The notes: generated from the letters alone by a model not told the origin. A stretch of 18,407 bases of DNA from CAZFNQ01 sp964652125 (GCA_964652125.1 CAZZAE010000018.1:1-18407), one strand, 5' to 3'; counted from the first letter of the stretch, positions 1 to 7,716 are shown. Numbers and translations: made by a program.

Positions 1-1208
1 AATAATTTATTGGCTCGAGACACTGAATAACTTAGCTGGACATATTTTTTATTGTAGCCAAGTTGTGATCTTAGTAGCGGCTCACGAGCGGCAGCTACAG
101 GATAGCCAAGGTCATCAATTATCCCAGTTGTATTAGTGGCTGAGACTAGGGCTTGGCGAACTTTGGTTTCGTTTAAAATGCTTCCTGAATTCTTGAAGAA
201 AACCATAACTTGACTAAGCAGTGGTATATCGTACTCAGTAGTATTACTTTCTGTTTGTAGATTAGTAGGTAAATTGGTTATGCCAGCTGCGCCGTTTAGC
301 TCTTGATTTGCAAAGCTAGTCAGCAGTTGTTTTTCATCATGAAAAGATCGGATTATAAACTTACTAAGCTTGGGTTTACCGCGTACGTATCCGTCAAAGG
401 GCAATAAGGCAATTTGTTCTTCGCGAGTTTCTGGGGTATCTCCGTTTACTTGAACCGCACTCCATTTAAACGGACCAGCTCCGACTGGACTGGCTGTATT
501 AAAATTGACTGATCTTAGCTGAGCAGCGGGTACGTCTTTGAGCAAATGCTCAGGAACAATTCCGTTAGTCATTGAATACGGAAATGAACTTAGTGGGTTT
601 GGTAATGTAAAAACAACGGTGTGATCATCAGTGGCCTTGACCGTCACGTCTTGCCAACTCGCTAGCAAGGGTGACTGAGCATCAGGGTTTTGAATAGTAT
701 CATAAGTAAATACTACGTCCTGAGCCGTTAAGGGTTGATTGTCCTGCCAAGTTAAATTGTTATGAAGTTTAACTGTATAGATTTGTTGAGTTCGGTCAAC
801 TGTCCAGCTATCGGCTAAATCGCCAACTAAATTATTGTTAGAGTCCAGTTTAAATAATCCGGAAAAAATCAAATGCGATACGCTGCTATTGGTACTTCCT
901 GCCGAGTAAATAGGATTGGCATTAGTAAAAGATCCCAGTATTCCTTCGGTATATATACCCCCAGGAACTGGTTTATCTACTAGATAGTAGTTGCCCAAAG
1001 CTCTTGATTGCACTACAACTACACCAATAGTTAAAAATAACAGTACCAGCCACGTTAAACTAAAGCGCAGAACCCCAGGTAGTTTGCCAAGTCTCTTAAA
1101 GAGATGTCGTTCTAAGTGGACTTCAGCTTGGACACCAATATCTTCAACTTGTCGCTTACTGCGGCGAAGTCGCCGGCGCCAGCGTAAACGGGTGGTGCGA
1201 TCAATCAT
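1..1208 (-). CDS. Peptide ABC transporter substrate-binding protein, membrane-anchored, C-terminus cut by the window edge
   Basis: About 402 residues are visible before the gene runs off at position 1. The product binds peptides outside the cell and hands them to an ABC importer (SBP_bac_5, the DppA/OppA family). The N-terminus is unusual: about 48 basic cytoplasmic residues (MIDRTTRLRWRRRLRRSKRQ...), then a single hydrophobic helix at roughly residues 50-67, and no lipobox cysteine, so it is tethered by a transmembrane anchor rather than as a lipoprotein. The binding domain starts near residue 83 with GGIYTEGILGSFTNANPIYS, followed by a GLF...L..DLADSW segment and a LTAQDVVFTY segment, all typical of the family. 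The ATG lies 12 bp after the secG stop with no Shine-Dalgarno sequence, so translation may depend on coupling or scanning from secG. Family confident; the peptide ligand is inferred. Confidence 0.9.
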   Translation of the reverse strand, partial: MIDRTTRLRWRRRLRRSKRQVEDIGVQAEVHLERHLFKRLGKLPGVLRFSLTWLVLLFLTIGVVVVQSRALGNYYLVDKPVPGGIYTEGILGSFTNANPIYSAGSTNSSVSHLIFSGLFKLDSNNNLVGDLADSWTVDRTQQIYTVKLHNNLTWQDNQPLTAQDVVFTYDTIQNPDAQSPLLASWQDVTVKATDDHTVVFTLPNPLSSFPYSMTNGIVPEHLLKDVPAAQLRSVNFNTASPVGAGPFKWSAVQVNGDTPETREEQIALLPFDGYVRGKPKLSKFIIRSFHDEKQLLTSFANQELNGAAGITNLPTNLQTESNTTEYDIPLLSQVMVFFKNSGSILNETKVRQALVSATNTTGIIDDLGYPVAAAREPLLRSQLGYNKKYVQLSYSVSRANKL

Positions 1209-1220
1209 TCTAGAATTAGG

Positions 1221-1442
1221 TCAGGTTATTATGCCGAGTATTAAAGATAGGTTAAAAACTATGACTAGGATAATGGTTATTTGGTGAATGGTTTTATCGG
1301 TACCACGTCTAACAGTATTTACTTCACCGGAACTTCCACCCAGTCCAGCTCCAAGTGATGCCCCCCGAGTTTGAATTAAAATTAGCAACACTAAAAGTAG
1401 CATTGATCCGATAGTTATATAGTTAAAGACATTCATATGCAT
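1221..1442 (-). CDS. secG: SecG, preprotein translocase subunit
   Basis: This 73-residue protein has two hydrophobic helices (about residues 8-24 and 53-71) joined by the SecG signature loop, ILIQTRGASLGAGLGG, near residues 22-37. SecG is the small auxiliary subunit of the SecYEG channel and helps SecA-driven export. Two ATGs are possible (1442 and 1436); the upstream one is chosen because GGAGG sits 9 nt before it, inside the end of the preceding gene. The gene lies 1 bp after the PF04020 membrane-protein gene, so the two are very likely cotranscribed and coupled. It is one of the few genes here with a proper Shine-Dalgarno sequence, as expected for an internal operon gene. The gene ends in TGA, which supports the standard genetic code. 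Confidence 0.9.
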   Translation of the reverse strand: MHMNVFNYITIGSMLLLVLLILIQTRGASLGAGLGGSSGEVNTVRRGTDKTIHQITIILVIVFNLSLILGIIT

Positions 1443-1443
1443 A

Positions 1444-1806
1444 TTAGCGTTCCTCCAAAATAGTGGTCACTAAATAGTTTACCAAGCCTATCACCATGCC
1501 GGCAAGCATTGCAGCTCCAAAATTCGTTACATGAAGAGGTCGATATAGCTTACTAACAAGCATAACCATCAATCCATTGATAACAATTATAAAAAGTCCC
1601 AGGCTAAACAATATGGCTGGTAGGGACAAAATTATGACTATAGGTTTAATAATGGCGTTGACTAGAGCTAAGATGAATCCAGATATAACGATTACTGCTA
1701 GTCGGCTACCATAATCTATCCGACCCCCCAAGAGACCGGCTGCGATCCAAAGTCCCAAGCCACAGACCAACCATCTAATTAAAAACCGGGAAAAAGGCTG
1801 CTTCAT
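1444..1806 (-). CDS. PF04020 (YvlD/phage_holin_4_2-like) four-helix membrane protein
   Basis: This 120-residue protein is almost entirely hydrophobic, with four predicted helices (about residues 8-26, 33-52, 59-86 and 94-115). The central segment, ALVNAIIKPIVIILSLPAI followed by LGLFIIVINGLMVMLVS, matches the conserved core of PF04020, which includes Bacillus YvlD. Some databases name this family a phage holin, but its members are common chromosomal genes of unknown function; nothing nearby suggests a prophage. It is the first gene of a promoter-led unit with secG and the peptide-binding protein. A promoter of form TTGCCT-17-TACAAT overlaps the end of pepP and lies 10 nt before the ATG, which has no Shine-Dalgarno sequence. 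Family likely; function unknown. Confidence 0.82.
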   Translation of the reverse strand: MKQPFSRFLIRWLVCGLGLWIAAGLLGGRIDYGSRLAVIVISGFILALVNAIIKPIVIILSLPAILFSLGLFIIVINGLMVMLVSKLYRPLHVTNFGAAMLAGMVIGLVNYLVTTILEER

Positions 1807-1845
1807 GATTACGCTTATTGTAGGTTAGGAGAGGGTTCGAGGCAA
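1807..1845 (-). promoter_or_regulatory. Predicted promoter of the PF04020-secG-peptide-binding operon
   Basis: On the minus strand, TTGCCT (1840-1845) and TACAAT (1817-1822) are separated by 17 nt, and the -10 ends 10 nt before the ATG at 1806. The -35 lies inside the last codons of pepP. Sequence match only. Confidence 0.5.
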
Positions 1846-3054
1846 GCCATTACTTAGCACTTTCACTCCTTTGGCGGTAATTAGAACATCATCCTCAATC
1901 CGGATACCAATTCCCTCTTCAGGAATATAAATTCCCGGCTCAACTGCTAAGACCATGCCCTCCTCTAGACGCGAATCGTAATCATGGGTATCGTGAGCGT
2001 CTAATCCTAGTTGATGCGAAGTATAGGTTGGGAAGTATTTCCTAACAGATTCACGATCAATGGTTTTAATTAGTCCCAGCTCTCGTAGTTTTTCACCTAC
2101 GACGTGTTCCATGGCATCCTCAAACTGTCTATGAATAAGTCCTGGTTTGAGCATATCCAGCGCCTGCTCCAGAGCAGCTTGAGCACATGAAAATACTTGT
2201 CGCATACGTTTGGTCGGATTGCCAAATGCATAGACTCGAGATATATCGGCCGCGTAGTGATCATATTCAGCCCCCACATCCAGTAACACTAAGCCGTTTT
2301 TTGGTAACTTTGTCATGTCTGGTTTGTGGTGAATCACGGCAGTGTTAGATCCTGCTGCTACAACATTATTGAAAGCTAAATCATCGGCTCCGTGACGACT
2401 AAATTGATTTTTCAGCTCACGGTCAATATCAAGTTCCGTATTTTGATCAGTCCATGTTTTTCTACTTACACTTTTAAGAGTTTTCTCAGTTATAGCAATT
2501 GCCTTTCCAATCGCTTCAAGTTCTATCGGCTGTTTAGTTATTCTCATTTTGTTAAGGTGTTTTGTCAGATCTAGCAATTCAATACTAGAATTGATGTCTT
2601 TCATTTTTCCTATAAGAGTTGCCCTGGCTGGATTGGAATAAAAAGCATAAAAAGGTACATAAGCCGGTGAAGCTGCCAGAGTTGCTAAATGTTTAACCTT
2701 TTTTACGCGATATTTTAACTGTTGCCAACCGGTTTTATTGTCTAAAACCTCTGTTATGCCCGAGATTTTTACTATGTCATCAATTGATTGGGCACCGTCA
2801 AATCTCATTCGGTGGACATGTTCTTCAGATAATATAAGGTACTCCCTAGATTTGTCCATGACCAATATTGCATCAGGTTCGTCGATACCAGTTAAATACC
2901 AGAAATTGCGGTCTTGTCGCAGCGGGAATGTGTCGTCACTGCTACGCTGAAGTAAACCATTGGCGGTGATTACAATTGGCGCAGTACCGGCAAACAATGT
3001 GCGCAACTTTTGTCTATTGCCTGCAAAAAACTCTGATCCAAAAAACGTCTCCAT
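1825..3054 (-). CDS. pepP: Xaa-Pro aminopeptidase (M24B)
   Basis: This cytosolic enzyme removes the N-terminal residue from peptides with proline in second position. With the chosen start it is 409 residues: an AMP_N domain (about 5-130, with SEFFAGNRQKL and RNFWYLTGIDEPDA) followed by a pita-bread catalytic domain. All five metal ligands are visible: D259 (LLDVGAEYD), D270 (AADISR), H347 (TSHQLGLDAHD), E372 (AVEPGIYI) and E387 (IRIEDD), so it should bind two metal ions and be active. An in-frame extension to 3087 begins with TTG and overlaps the promoter; I chose the ATG at 3054 (METFFGSEFF) because family alignments usually begin there and a TATACT lies 11 nt upstream. Peptide breakdown fits with the peptide-binding protein nearby. 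Confidence 0.93.
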   Translation of the reverse strand: METFFGSEFFAGNRQKLRTLFAGTAPIVITANGLLQRSSDDTFPLRQDRNFWYLTGIDEPDAILVMDKSREYLILSEEHVHRMRFDGAQSIDDIVKISGITEVLDNKTGWQQLKYRVKKVKHLATLAASPAYVPFYAFYSNPARATLIGKMKDINSSIELLDLTKHLNKMRITKQPIELEAIGKAIAITEKTLKSVSRKTWTDQNTELDIDRELKNQFSRHGADDLAFNNVVAAGSNTAVIHHKPDMTKLPKNGLVLLDVGAEYDHYAADISRVYAFGNPTKRMRQVFSCAQAALEQALDMLKPGLIHRQFEDAMEHVVGEKLRELGLIKTIDRESVRKYFPTYTSHQLGLDAHDTHDYDSRLEEGMVLAVEPGIYIPEEGIGIRIEDDVLITAKGVKVLSNGLPRTLS

Positions 3055-3071
3055 AGCAAAGAATAAGTATA
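3055..3071 (-). promoter_or_regulatory. Predicted -10 element of pepP
   Basis: TATACT lies at 3066-3071 (minus strand), 11 nt before the ATG at 3054. No convincing -35 is present; TTTGCA-17-TATTCT, ending 5 nt before the ATG, is an alternative reading. Either gives a leader of only a few nucleotides. Confidence 0.4.
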
Positions 3072-3110
3072 CATCAACCATATGCAAATCAAAGTTGCTG
3101 AGACATAATC

Positions 3111-3146
3111 TTGACCAAGTTTCATTAAAGTGGTAGTTTTTGTTTT
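3111..3146 (+). promoter_or_regulatory. Promoter of the 3147 gene, predicting a leaderless transcript
   Basis: TTGACC (3111-3116), 17 nt, TAGTTT (3134-3139), then 7 nt to the ATG at 3147. The transcription start should fall on or next to the A of the ATG. No Shine-Dalgarno sequence is present. Confidence 0.6.
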
Positions 3147-3773
3147 ATGTTGAGAACTGAAAGAGCTGGTGAAATAGTAGCCGTTGGGCCAATTTTAGAT
3201 CCTCAGCGAGCAGTTGAACTTGGTGATACAGTATTAAGAATATTTACTGAGTTTTGTGTTGCGTCAAATAGTCATGACGAACGCGGCAGCATGTTAATCG
3301 TGCCGTCAGATTCAAAAACTTCCCAGCTGAATGAAGGTTATCCTAGTAATGGCATATTAATCGGAAAGGAAGATCAGAAAGCTGTTGACGTGGCTGTTTC
3401 AACTTTTCAAAACTTTTTAATTGATAGAAAAGACCAAGGTAGATTAGATCTGGGTGCAGAATTTTTTATAGGTAACCCAGGTGGAGGTGATTGGCATGTT
3501 GACGGAAAGCGAGAATACAGACTGCTTGTAAATTTATCTCGATTGCCGCTCAAACTATTAATTGGTACTAAATGGCGGCAAAAACGCTATGATGATTTTT
3601 TTACGCAAAAATTTAAAATGCTTGGACCAATCGCACACAAACCAATAATTTACAATACTGGTGAAGGAGTATTAGTAGATAACATGTGTGATACAACCCG
3701 CCAAACACCTCATGCTGGAACTAATTCTCCGGGCAAAGTCATAATGAGAGTCTATACACCTCAGCCAAAATAA
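3147..3773 (+). CDS. Putative Fe(II)/2-oxoglutarate-dependent oxygenase-like protein
   Basis: I do not recognise the precise family of this 208-residue protein, but its second half carries the residue pattern of a double-stranded beta-helix oxygenase. A W-HVD motif (H117, D119) is followed by a strand-like EYRLLVNLS, then GEGVLVDN near 172-179, a distal H189 (TPHAGTNSPGK), and R201 twelve residues later (VIMRVY). HxD...H binds the metal and a downstream Arg or Lys usually binds 2-oxoglutarate. Spacing between HxD and the distal His is about 70 residues, within the normal range. The first 100 residues are mixed helix and strand without a clear domain. It has its own strong, apparently leaderless promoter and is divergent from pepP, so it is probably monocistronic. 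The substrate cannot be told. The fold assignment is inference from motifs only. Confidence 0.6.
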   Translation: MLRTERAGEIVAVGPILDPQRAVELGDTVLRIFTEFCVASNSHDERGSMLIVPSDSKTSQLNEGYPSNGILIGKEDQKAVDVAVSTFQNFLIDRKDQGRLDLGAEFFIGNPGGGDWHVDGKREYRLLVNLSRLPLKLLIGTKWRQKRYDDFFTQKFKMLGPIAHKPIIYNTGEGVLVDNMCDTTRQTPHAGTNSPGKVIMRVYTPQPK

Positions 3774-3784
3774 CACGTCATCCG

Positions 3785-3832
3785 TTGATTCAAAGGTTTT
3801 TAAACCGTATTTAAAATCTGGGAGTCAATTTT
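3785..3832 (+). terminator. Possible terminator after the 3147 gene
   Basis: TTGATTC (3785-3791) can pair with GAGTCAA (3822-3828) with one G-T wobble, around a 30-nt loop that itself holds GGTTT-TT-AAACC (3795-3806), followed by TTTT. Stem stability is modest, so this is tentative. Confidence 0.28.
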
Positions 3833-4340
3833 AACGACTATGCCTAGCTTGGATAATACTTACTTCTTCAAGATCTAATTGCTCTCTAACGATTGTGAAC
3901 GCAGCATCTGCTATAACATTAGGCCCACTTGCTAAATCTTGTGTTAATTCATCCCAACGGGGGGAAAAATCGAGGTTTGCTTGCAAATACATATCCATTT
4001 TTTGCTGTTCATATTTTCGAACAGATTTAAATCTAGGTTTGGGTTCTAAATTTCGTTCGACGTATGAAGAAATAATCATTGAAAATACGAAATTCTTTAT
4101 ATTATCTCTAAAATCATTGGTTTCTCCGGAAAATTCATGATCCCCAATTTCAATACTAGCAGTCAGACCTTGTTGGTAAGCTTCTAACATCAATCTTTGC
4201 TTAATGAGACTGTAAGCTAATGTATTTACATCAGTGGGATTATTGTCCCAGCGACGGCGCTGATTAACTAAGGTTTGATTGGTCCTAAACTCAGGGCTTT
4301 GAAACACTTCGTTGCCGTGTTCTAGCGTTCGATTTTCCAT
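3831..4340 (-). CDS. Unrecognised 169-residue soluble protein
   Basis: I do not recognise this protein. It is hydrophilic, without a signal peptide or transmembrane helix, and appears mostly alpha-helical: a central region at about 38-60 (NTLAYSLIKQRLMLEAYQQG), an amphipathic stretch near 78-95 (NIKNFVFSMIISSYVER), and a C-terminal helix near 140-162. No cysteine or conserved catalytic pattern stands out. Support for a real gene comes from a canonical promoter (TTTACA-17-TAGACT) whose -10 ends 9 nt before the ATG, and from a reading frame that fills the gap between neighbours. It has no Shine-Dalgarno sequence. It is convergent with the 3147 gene and downstream of femAB-like 4424-5527 on the same strand, 83 bp away, but has its own promoter. 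Confidence 0.7.
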   Translation of the reverse strand: MENRTLEHGNEVFQSPEFRTNQTLVNQRRRWDNNPTDVNTLAYSLIKQRLMLEAYQQGLTASIEIGDHEFSGETNDFRDNIKNFVFSMIISSYVERNLEPKPRFKSVRKYEQQKMDMYLQANLDFSPRWDELTQDLASGPNVIADAAFTIVREQLDLEEVSIIQARHSR

Positions 4341-4378
4341 ATTAACAAGAGTCTAACACATTTTCTAACTTTTGTAAA
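4341..4378 (-). promoter_or_regulatory. Promoter of the 3831-4340 gene, predicting a near-leaderless transcript
   Basis: TTTACA (4373-4378), 17 nt, TAGACT (4350-4355) on the minus strand, with an extended TGT before the -10, then 9 nt to the ATG. One of the best promoter matches in the window. Confidence 0.65.
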
Positions 4379-4423
4379 GCACTTATGTCTTGAAAGTTAA
4401 TATAGTATAAGACACCCCTGGGA

Positions 4424-5527
4424 TTAGTACCAAAAATCTTTTTTGATACCAGAATATAGCCTTAAAAAGTGTTGTTCACTTTTCGGCCACAATTTATGGC
4501 GTATGTTCAGTGGTATTTCCATAGCCGGCATATATTTCATGGTATTGTCTGAAAAGCCAGTTTTAAAAGTGTACAAACCTCTCATATGACTTGTAGCCAG
4601 CTCTTCCTCGGAAGGAATACCGGACAGGTCATAGTGTTTAATTCCCTGTTTCTGTAAATCTTTCATAATCTCCCACTGCAAGAAGCGTGATGCCATTAGT
4701 TTAGACTCATGCCCAACCGATCCGGAATCTTTATACCAAGCTCTATTACCAAACTTAATAACGTAAGCTCCGGCAAGTAGATCCTTGCCATGCCGTGCAA
4801 GATATAAGTCACCCTGACCGGCATCGTGAAATAGTTGCCAGTAGTTATTGAGATAGGTTGCGCTTCTAAAAAATGCACCAGTGCGTTTACCAGTTTGACT
4901 AATAAGGCCAGCTAATAAATCACGACTGTCTTGATTGTTATCTGTTTTTTCAACTTTAACGTTGCCGCGCTGAGCTACTCGGACTTCCCAACGGGCTCTT
5001 TTCTTGAGCCGGGCGAAAAGTTCGTCTTGGCTACCGCTCAGATCAACAATTACACTATCTCGGTACTGCACACCGTTTCCAATCCTCCAGCCTTTACTAC
5101 TAAAGTCTTGGATTAAGTCTTTGTTATCAGGCAGGTAGGGTTCTAGCTTAAAAACCATTCCATCGCTGTACTGATCTTTAATAACTTCTGTAATTGCAGA
5201 AATAGCCGCTCTCGTTAGACCGGTAACCTGGGGAGCATAGTGAACTTTACCTAGTCCAGGTACTGTTCTTGAGAAAACTTGCAAAGGCAGGGTCGATTGA
5301 TTGGATGTTTCAATTATTATTCTAGACGCCTTCCATGGACTCCCAGCTTTTGTATTAGCCCAGGTACTAGATTGAAGATAGTTAGGTTCTTGGGTTTTAT
5401 CCAATAACAAGTCATCCCAGGCTCGATCATCGTCAATAGTCTGTTTATTCGTCAGCTTCCAGCGCTTATTTAATTGTTGCTCCCAGTCTCTAGTTGCTGT
5501 TTTGACTATATTTTTGTTACTTGTCAT
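4424..5527 (-). CDS. FemAB-family peptidoglycan interpeptide-bridge aminoacyltransferase
   Basis: FemAB/FemX-type enzymes use aminoacyl-tRNA to add amino acids to the peptide side chain of lipid II, building the wall cross-bridge at the cytoplasmic membrane face. The 367-residue product has two GNAT-like lobes. The first holds YLQSSTWANTK near 50-60 (family Q/S-x-x-W pattern) and LFARLKKRARWEVRVAQRG near 170-188 (the L...K.R..I..A.+.GV motif). The second holds GDLYLARHGKDLLAGAYVI near 239-257, an S(K)LMASRFLQWEIMKDLQKQG stretch near 275-295, and YDLSGI near 299-304. The fold and motifs are clear; the added amino acid is unknown. An in-frame ATG at 5575 would add 16 residues, but that stretch contains a TTGACG-17-TATATT promoter, so the ATG at 5527 is preferred. 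Confidence 0.88.
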   Translation of the reverse strand: MTSNKNIVKTATRDWEQQLNKRWKLTNKQTIDDDRAWDDLLLDKTQEPNYLQSSTWANTKAGSPWKASRIIIETSNQSTLPLQVFSRTVPGLGKVHYAPQVTGLTRAAISAITEVIKDQYSDGMVFKLEPYLPDNKDLIQDFSSKGWRIGNGVQYRDSVIVDLSGSQDELFARLKKRARWEVRVAQRGNVKVEKTDNNQDSRDLLAGLISQTGKRTGAFFRSATYLNNYWQLFHDAGQGDLYLARHGKDLLAGAYVIKFGNRAWYKDSGSVGHESKLMASRFLQWEIMKDLQKQGIKHYDLSGIPSEEELATSHMRGLYTFKTGFSDNTMKYMPAMEIPLNIRHKLWPKSEQHFLRLYSGIKKDFWY

Positions 5528-5566
5528 GTCTGACTTGAATATATGCTCCCTCTTGCTAAGCGTCAA
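5528..5566 (-). promoter_or_regulatory. Promoter of the FemAB-like gene
   Basis: TTGACG (5561-5566), 17 nt, TATATT (5538-5543), then 10 nt to the ATG at 5527 on the minus strand. It overlaps the longest open frame, which is why the shorter start is chosen. Confidence 0.6.
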
Positions 5567-5634
5567 TAATTTCATGTTATCCAGAGCTGTATGAGTGTTA
5601 ACTAGATTATTGCATATGGATTAGTTTTTATGTT

Positions 5635-5650
5635 TGTTATGATTTATTAA
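5635..5650 (+). promoter_or_regulatory. Extended -10 promoter of the 5651 gene, predicting a leaderless transcript
   Basis: TGT-TATGAT (5635-5643) is followed by 7 nt and the ATG at 5651. No good -35 lies at 16-18 nt. No Shine-Dalgarno sequence is present. Confidence 0.5.
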
Positions 5651-6184
5651 ATGGATAGTCAAAAAGAGAAGCAGATTATAAAAATACTTCAGGATAATGA
5701 CGCTAACAAAGTTCCTTTCGGTCAGACTAAAAAACAGCTCCTAGCGGCCGGTTTTAGCGAAGCTGATATTGTTTATGGACTGTACAGTGCCCCGTATGAT
5801 GGACAGCTCAATGTTCCGCGGCCACCAAATCCATTACAAAAATTGTACGAACAAGACCCACAAAAAGCCCAGGCAACCGCCAAGCTACTTCTTCAAGATT
5901 TAGCAATACAAGAAAGAGATCAGGCGGTTCTTGACTCCGCGGCAGCCGAAATGGGGCCAGATATTCAATCGCGAAGTTATTATTCGGTCCGTGCCGCTGA
6001 CGATTTGGGCATATCTTATTTCTCATTACTCTTTTTTGGATTTTTAATTTTAGGTGTAGCTTTAAAATTTCATTGGAATTCGCATCTGACAAATATAATA
6101 TTTCTCATTTATCAGGTCGTAATAATTGCGATTTTTGCTTATAAGATGTACCAAAAACAGCAATTGACCAAAAACAAGAAGTAG
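5651..6184 (+). CDS. Unrecognised two-helix membrane protein
   Basis: This 177-residue protein has a soluble N-terminal part and two C-terminal transmembrane helices (about 121-139 and 147-164), ending in a lysine-rich tail that suggests a cytoplasmic C-terminus. The first 45 residues form a small helical module (KEKQIIKILQDN, then QTKKQLLAAGFSEADIVYGL) that resembles a short helix-turn or UBA-like element; similar AGFSxxDI phrases occur in other CPR membrane proteins, but I cannot name a family. The stretch 55-105 is proline-rich and then helical. It is transcribed divergently from the FemAB-like gene and ends one base before the uvrC stop on the other strand. Hypothetical, but its promoter and composition support a real gene. 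Confidence 0.72.
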   Translation: MDSQKEKQIIKILQDNDANKVPFGQTKKQLLAAGFSEADIVYGLYSAPYDGQLNVPRPPNPLQKLYEQDPQKAQATAKLLLQDLAIQERDQAVLDSAAAEMGPDIQSRSYYSVRAADDLGISYFSLLFFGFLILGVALKFHWNSHLTNIIFLIYQVVIIAIFAYKMYQKQQLTKNKK

Positions 6185-6185
6185 C

Positions 6186-7700
6186 TTAATTTATAAACCT
6201 TCCTTGGAGTAGGGCTGCTTTCTTATTGCCAATAACTTCTGCTAACTCTTCTTGCGAGGCTTTGCCAACTCCGCGGGTGGATCCAAAAGCTTTTATCAAC
6301 TTTTTTCGAGTGGTTGGCCCAATGCCAGGAATTTCATCCAGAATACTAGCGGTTTGTTGTTTGCTTTTGAGGGTGGAGTGATAACTAACTGCAAAGCGAT
6401 GTGATTCATCACGTATTCGCTGTAATAACTTAATTAAGTTGGTACTGTGCGGTAGATTGATGAGTATAAAGTCACTGGTTTCCTGAGCAAAACCGCCAAG
6501 TTGTTGCAACAATTTATCGTTTAGCACCACTTGGCTACCCGGATTTGATTTATCTGTAGTTTGACGAAGAACTATTTGCTCCTCACGTTTGGCTAGGCCA
6601 ATAAATGGTATAGCCGATTGACCTGCTTCATTACGGGCTTTAATAGCTGCTTCAAGCTGACCCTTGCCACCATCAATTAATACTAAGTCTGGGACTCCCC
6701 ATTTTGTGGTATTGCGCTCACTTAACCTTCGCATTATGGTTTCTTGCATGTTAGCGAAGTCATCATTGCGATTGCGATAAGTTTTAAATTTACGGTATTC
6801 CCGCTTATTGCTTACTCCATTGGTAAATACAACTAGGCTGGCAACTACATTGGTACCACTCATATGACTTATGTCGTAACCTTCTATTCGTGCTGGATAT
6901 TTTTTAAGGTTGAGCAAATCTACTAATTCGCCCAAGGCATGGTCTTTACTTATATCTAGAAATTCTTTGTCGCTGAAAATTACATGTTTACCTAAGTTTT
7001 GCAGTGAGAATAGCTGGTTGCGTATAATTCCTGCGGCTTCAAAATCTTGGGTCCGAGAATTGCGAATCATATCCTTTTCAAGTTCGCGCTCTATGTTTTT
7101 GCGCTTGCCTTCCAATACAGCTATCAATCTTCTCAAATTTGTTCTGTAATCTTTAAGACTAGTCTTGCCTTCTTCCAGTCCGGGGTCGAGCCCTAAGTGG
7201 TAATGCAAGGTTGCACGTTTTTGGCCGACTAAGCGGCGAGTGGCATAGGGGAAAATTCGGCGCAGTAGTTTAAGTGCTTGCCGGACGCTGAGGGCGCTTA
7301 AGTATGGACCAAAATATCGGGCACCGTCATCCAGGGGCCGACGTGTGGTTGTAACGGTTGGGTATTCGCTGTCGTAATCTATGCGTACATAAACCATAGA
7401 TTTATCGTCTCGCAGCAAGATGTTGTAGCGGGGCAGGTAGCGGCGGATAAGTTCAGCTTCTAAAAAAAGAGCGTCAATTTCACTATCGACAGTTTGCCAA
7501 TCTATGTCGGCAATTTCAGACACTAATACATCGGTTTTAGCGTCTTTCACTCGGCTAGTTTGAAAATATTGTCTTACCCGGGTGCGTAAATTAGCAGCTT
7601 TACCCACATAAATAATTTCTCCCGAGGCGTCTTTATGAAAATAAACACCAGCAGACGTGGGTAATTCTGATAGTCTTTTCTCTAACCTCTTATTTCTCAT
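6186..7700 (-). CDS. uvrC: UvrABC excinuclease subunit C, short and cysteine-free
   Basis: UvrC makes the two incisions around a DNA lesion after UvrA/UvrB recognition. The 504-residue product has a GIY-YIG nuclease (about 13-95, with GVY at 18-20, YVG at 31-33 and E81), a UVR-like helical region (about 200-236), the RNase H-like nuclease (D276 in YDISH, D313/D314 in NDDFANM, D343 in LIDGGKGQL, H434 in ESHRF) and a C-terminal helix-hairpin-helix (DEIPGIGPTTRKKLIKAFG, about 455-473). Both active sites look intact. It is about 100 residues shorter than typical UvrC, mainly because the segment between the UVR region and YDISH is nearly absent. The four cysteines that bind an Fe-S cluster in E. 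coli UvrC are also absent; the corresponding stretch reads TRRL...ATLHYHLGLDPGLEEG, and the whole protein has no cysteine. Confidence 0.93.
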   Translation of the reverse strand: MRNKRLEKRLSELPTSAGVYFHKDASGEIIYVGKAANLRTRVRQYFQTSRVKDAKTDVLVSEIADIDWQTVDSEIDALFLEAELIRRYLPRYNILLRDDKSMVYVRIDYDSEYPTVTTTRRPLDDGARYFGPYLSALSVRQALKLLRRIFPYATRRLVGQKRATLHYHLGLDPGLEEGKTSLKDYRTNLRRLIAVLEGKRKNIERELEKDMIRNSRTQDFEAAGIIRNQLFSLQNLGKHVIFSDKEFLDISKDHALGELVDLLNLKKYPARIEGYDISHMSGTNVVASLVVFTNGVSNKREYRKFKTYRNRNDDFANMQETIMRRLSERNTTKWGVPDLVLIDGGKGQLEAAIKARNEAGQSAIPFIGLAKREEQIVLRQTTDKSNPGSQVVLNDKLLQQLGGFAQETSDFILINLPHSTNLIKLLQRIRDESHRFAVSYHSTLKSKQQTASILDEIPGIGPTTRKKLIKAFGSTRGVGKASQEELAEVIGNKKAALLQGRFIN

Positions 7701-7716
7701 CTCAACTATTGTATCA
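7701..7716 (-). promoter_or_regulatory. Extended -10 promoter of uvrC, predicting a leaderless transcript
   Basis: TGA-TACAAT (7708-7716 on the minus strand) ends 7 nt before the ATG at 7700. There is no good -35 and no Shine-Dalgarno sequence. Confidence 0.55.

Noticed and set aside
1444..1806. Holin-like name of the PF04020 protein as a sign of a prophage
   Set aside because: The family is mostly chromosomal, and no lysin, capsid, integrase or other phage gene is nearby.
3055..3087. Longer pepP start (TTG at 3087 or ATG at 3081)
   Set aside because: The extension overlaps a TATACT -10 and does not resemble the family N-terminus, which fits the ATG at 3054.
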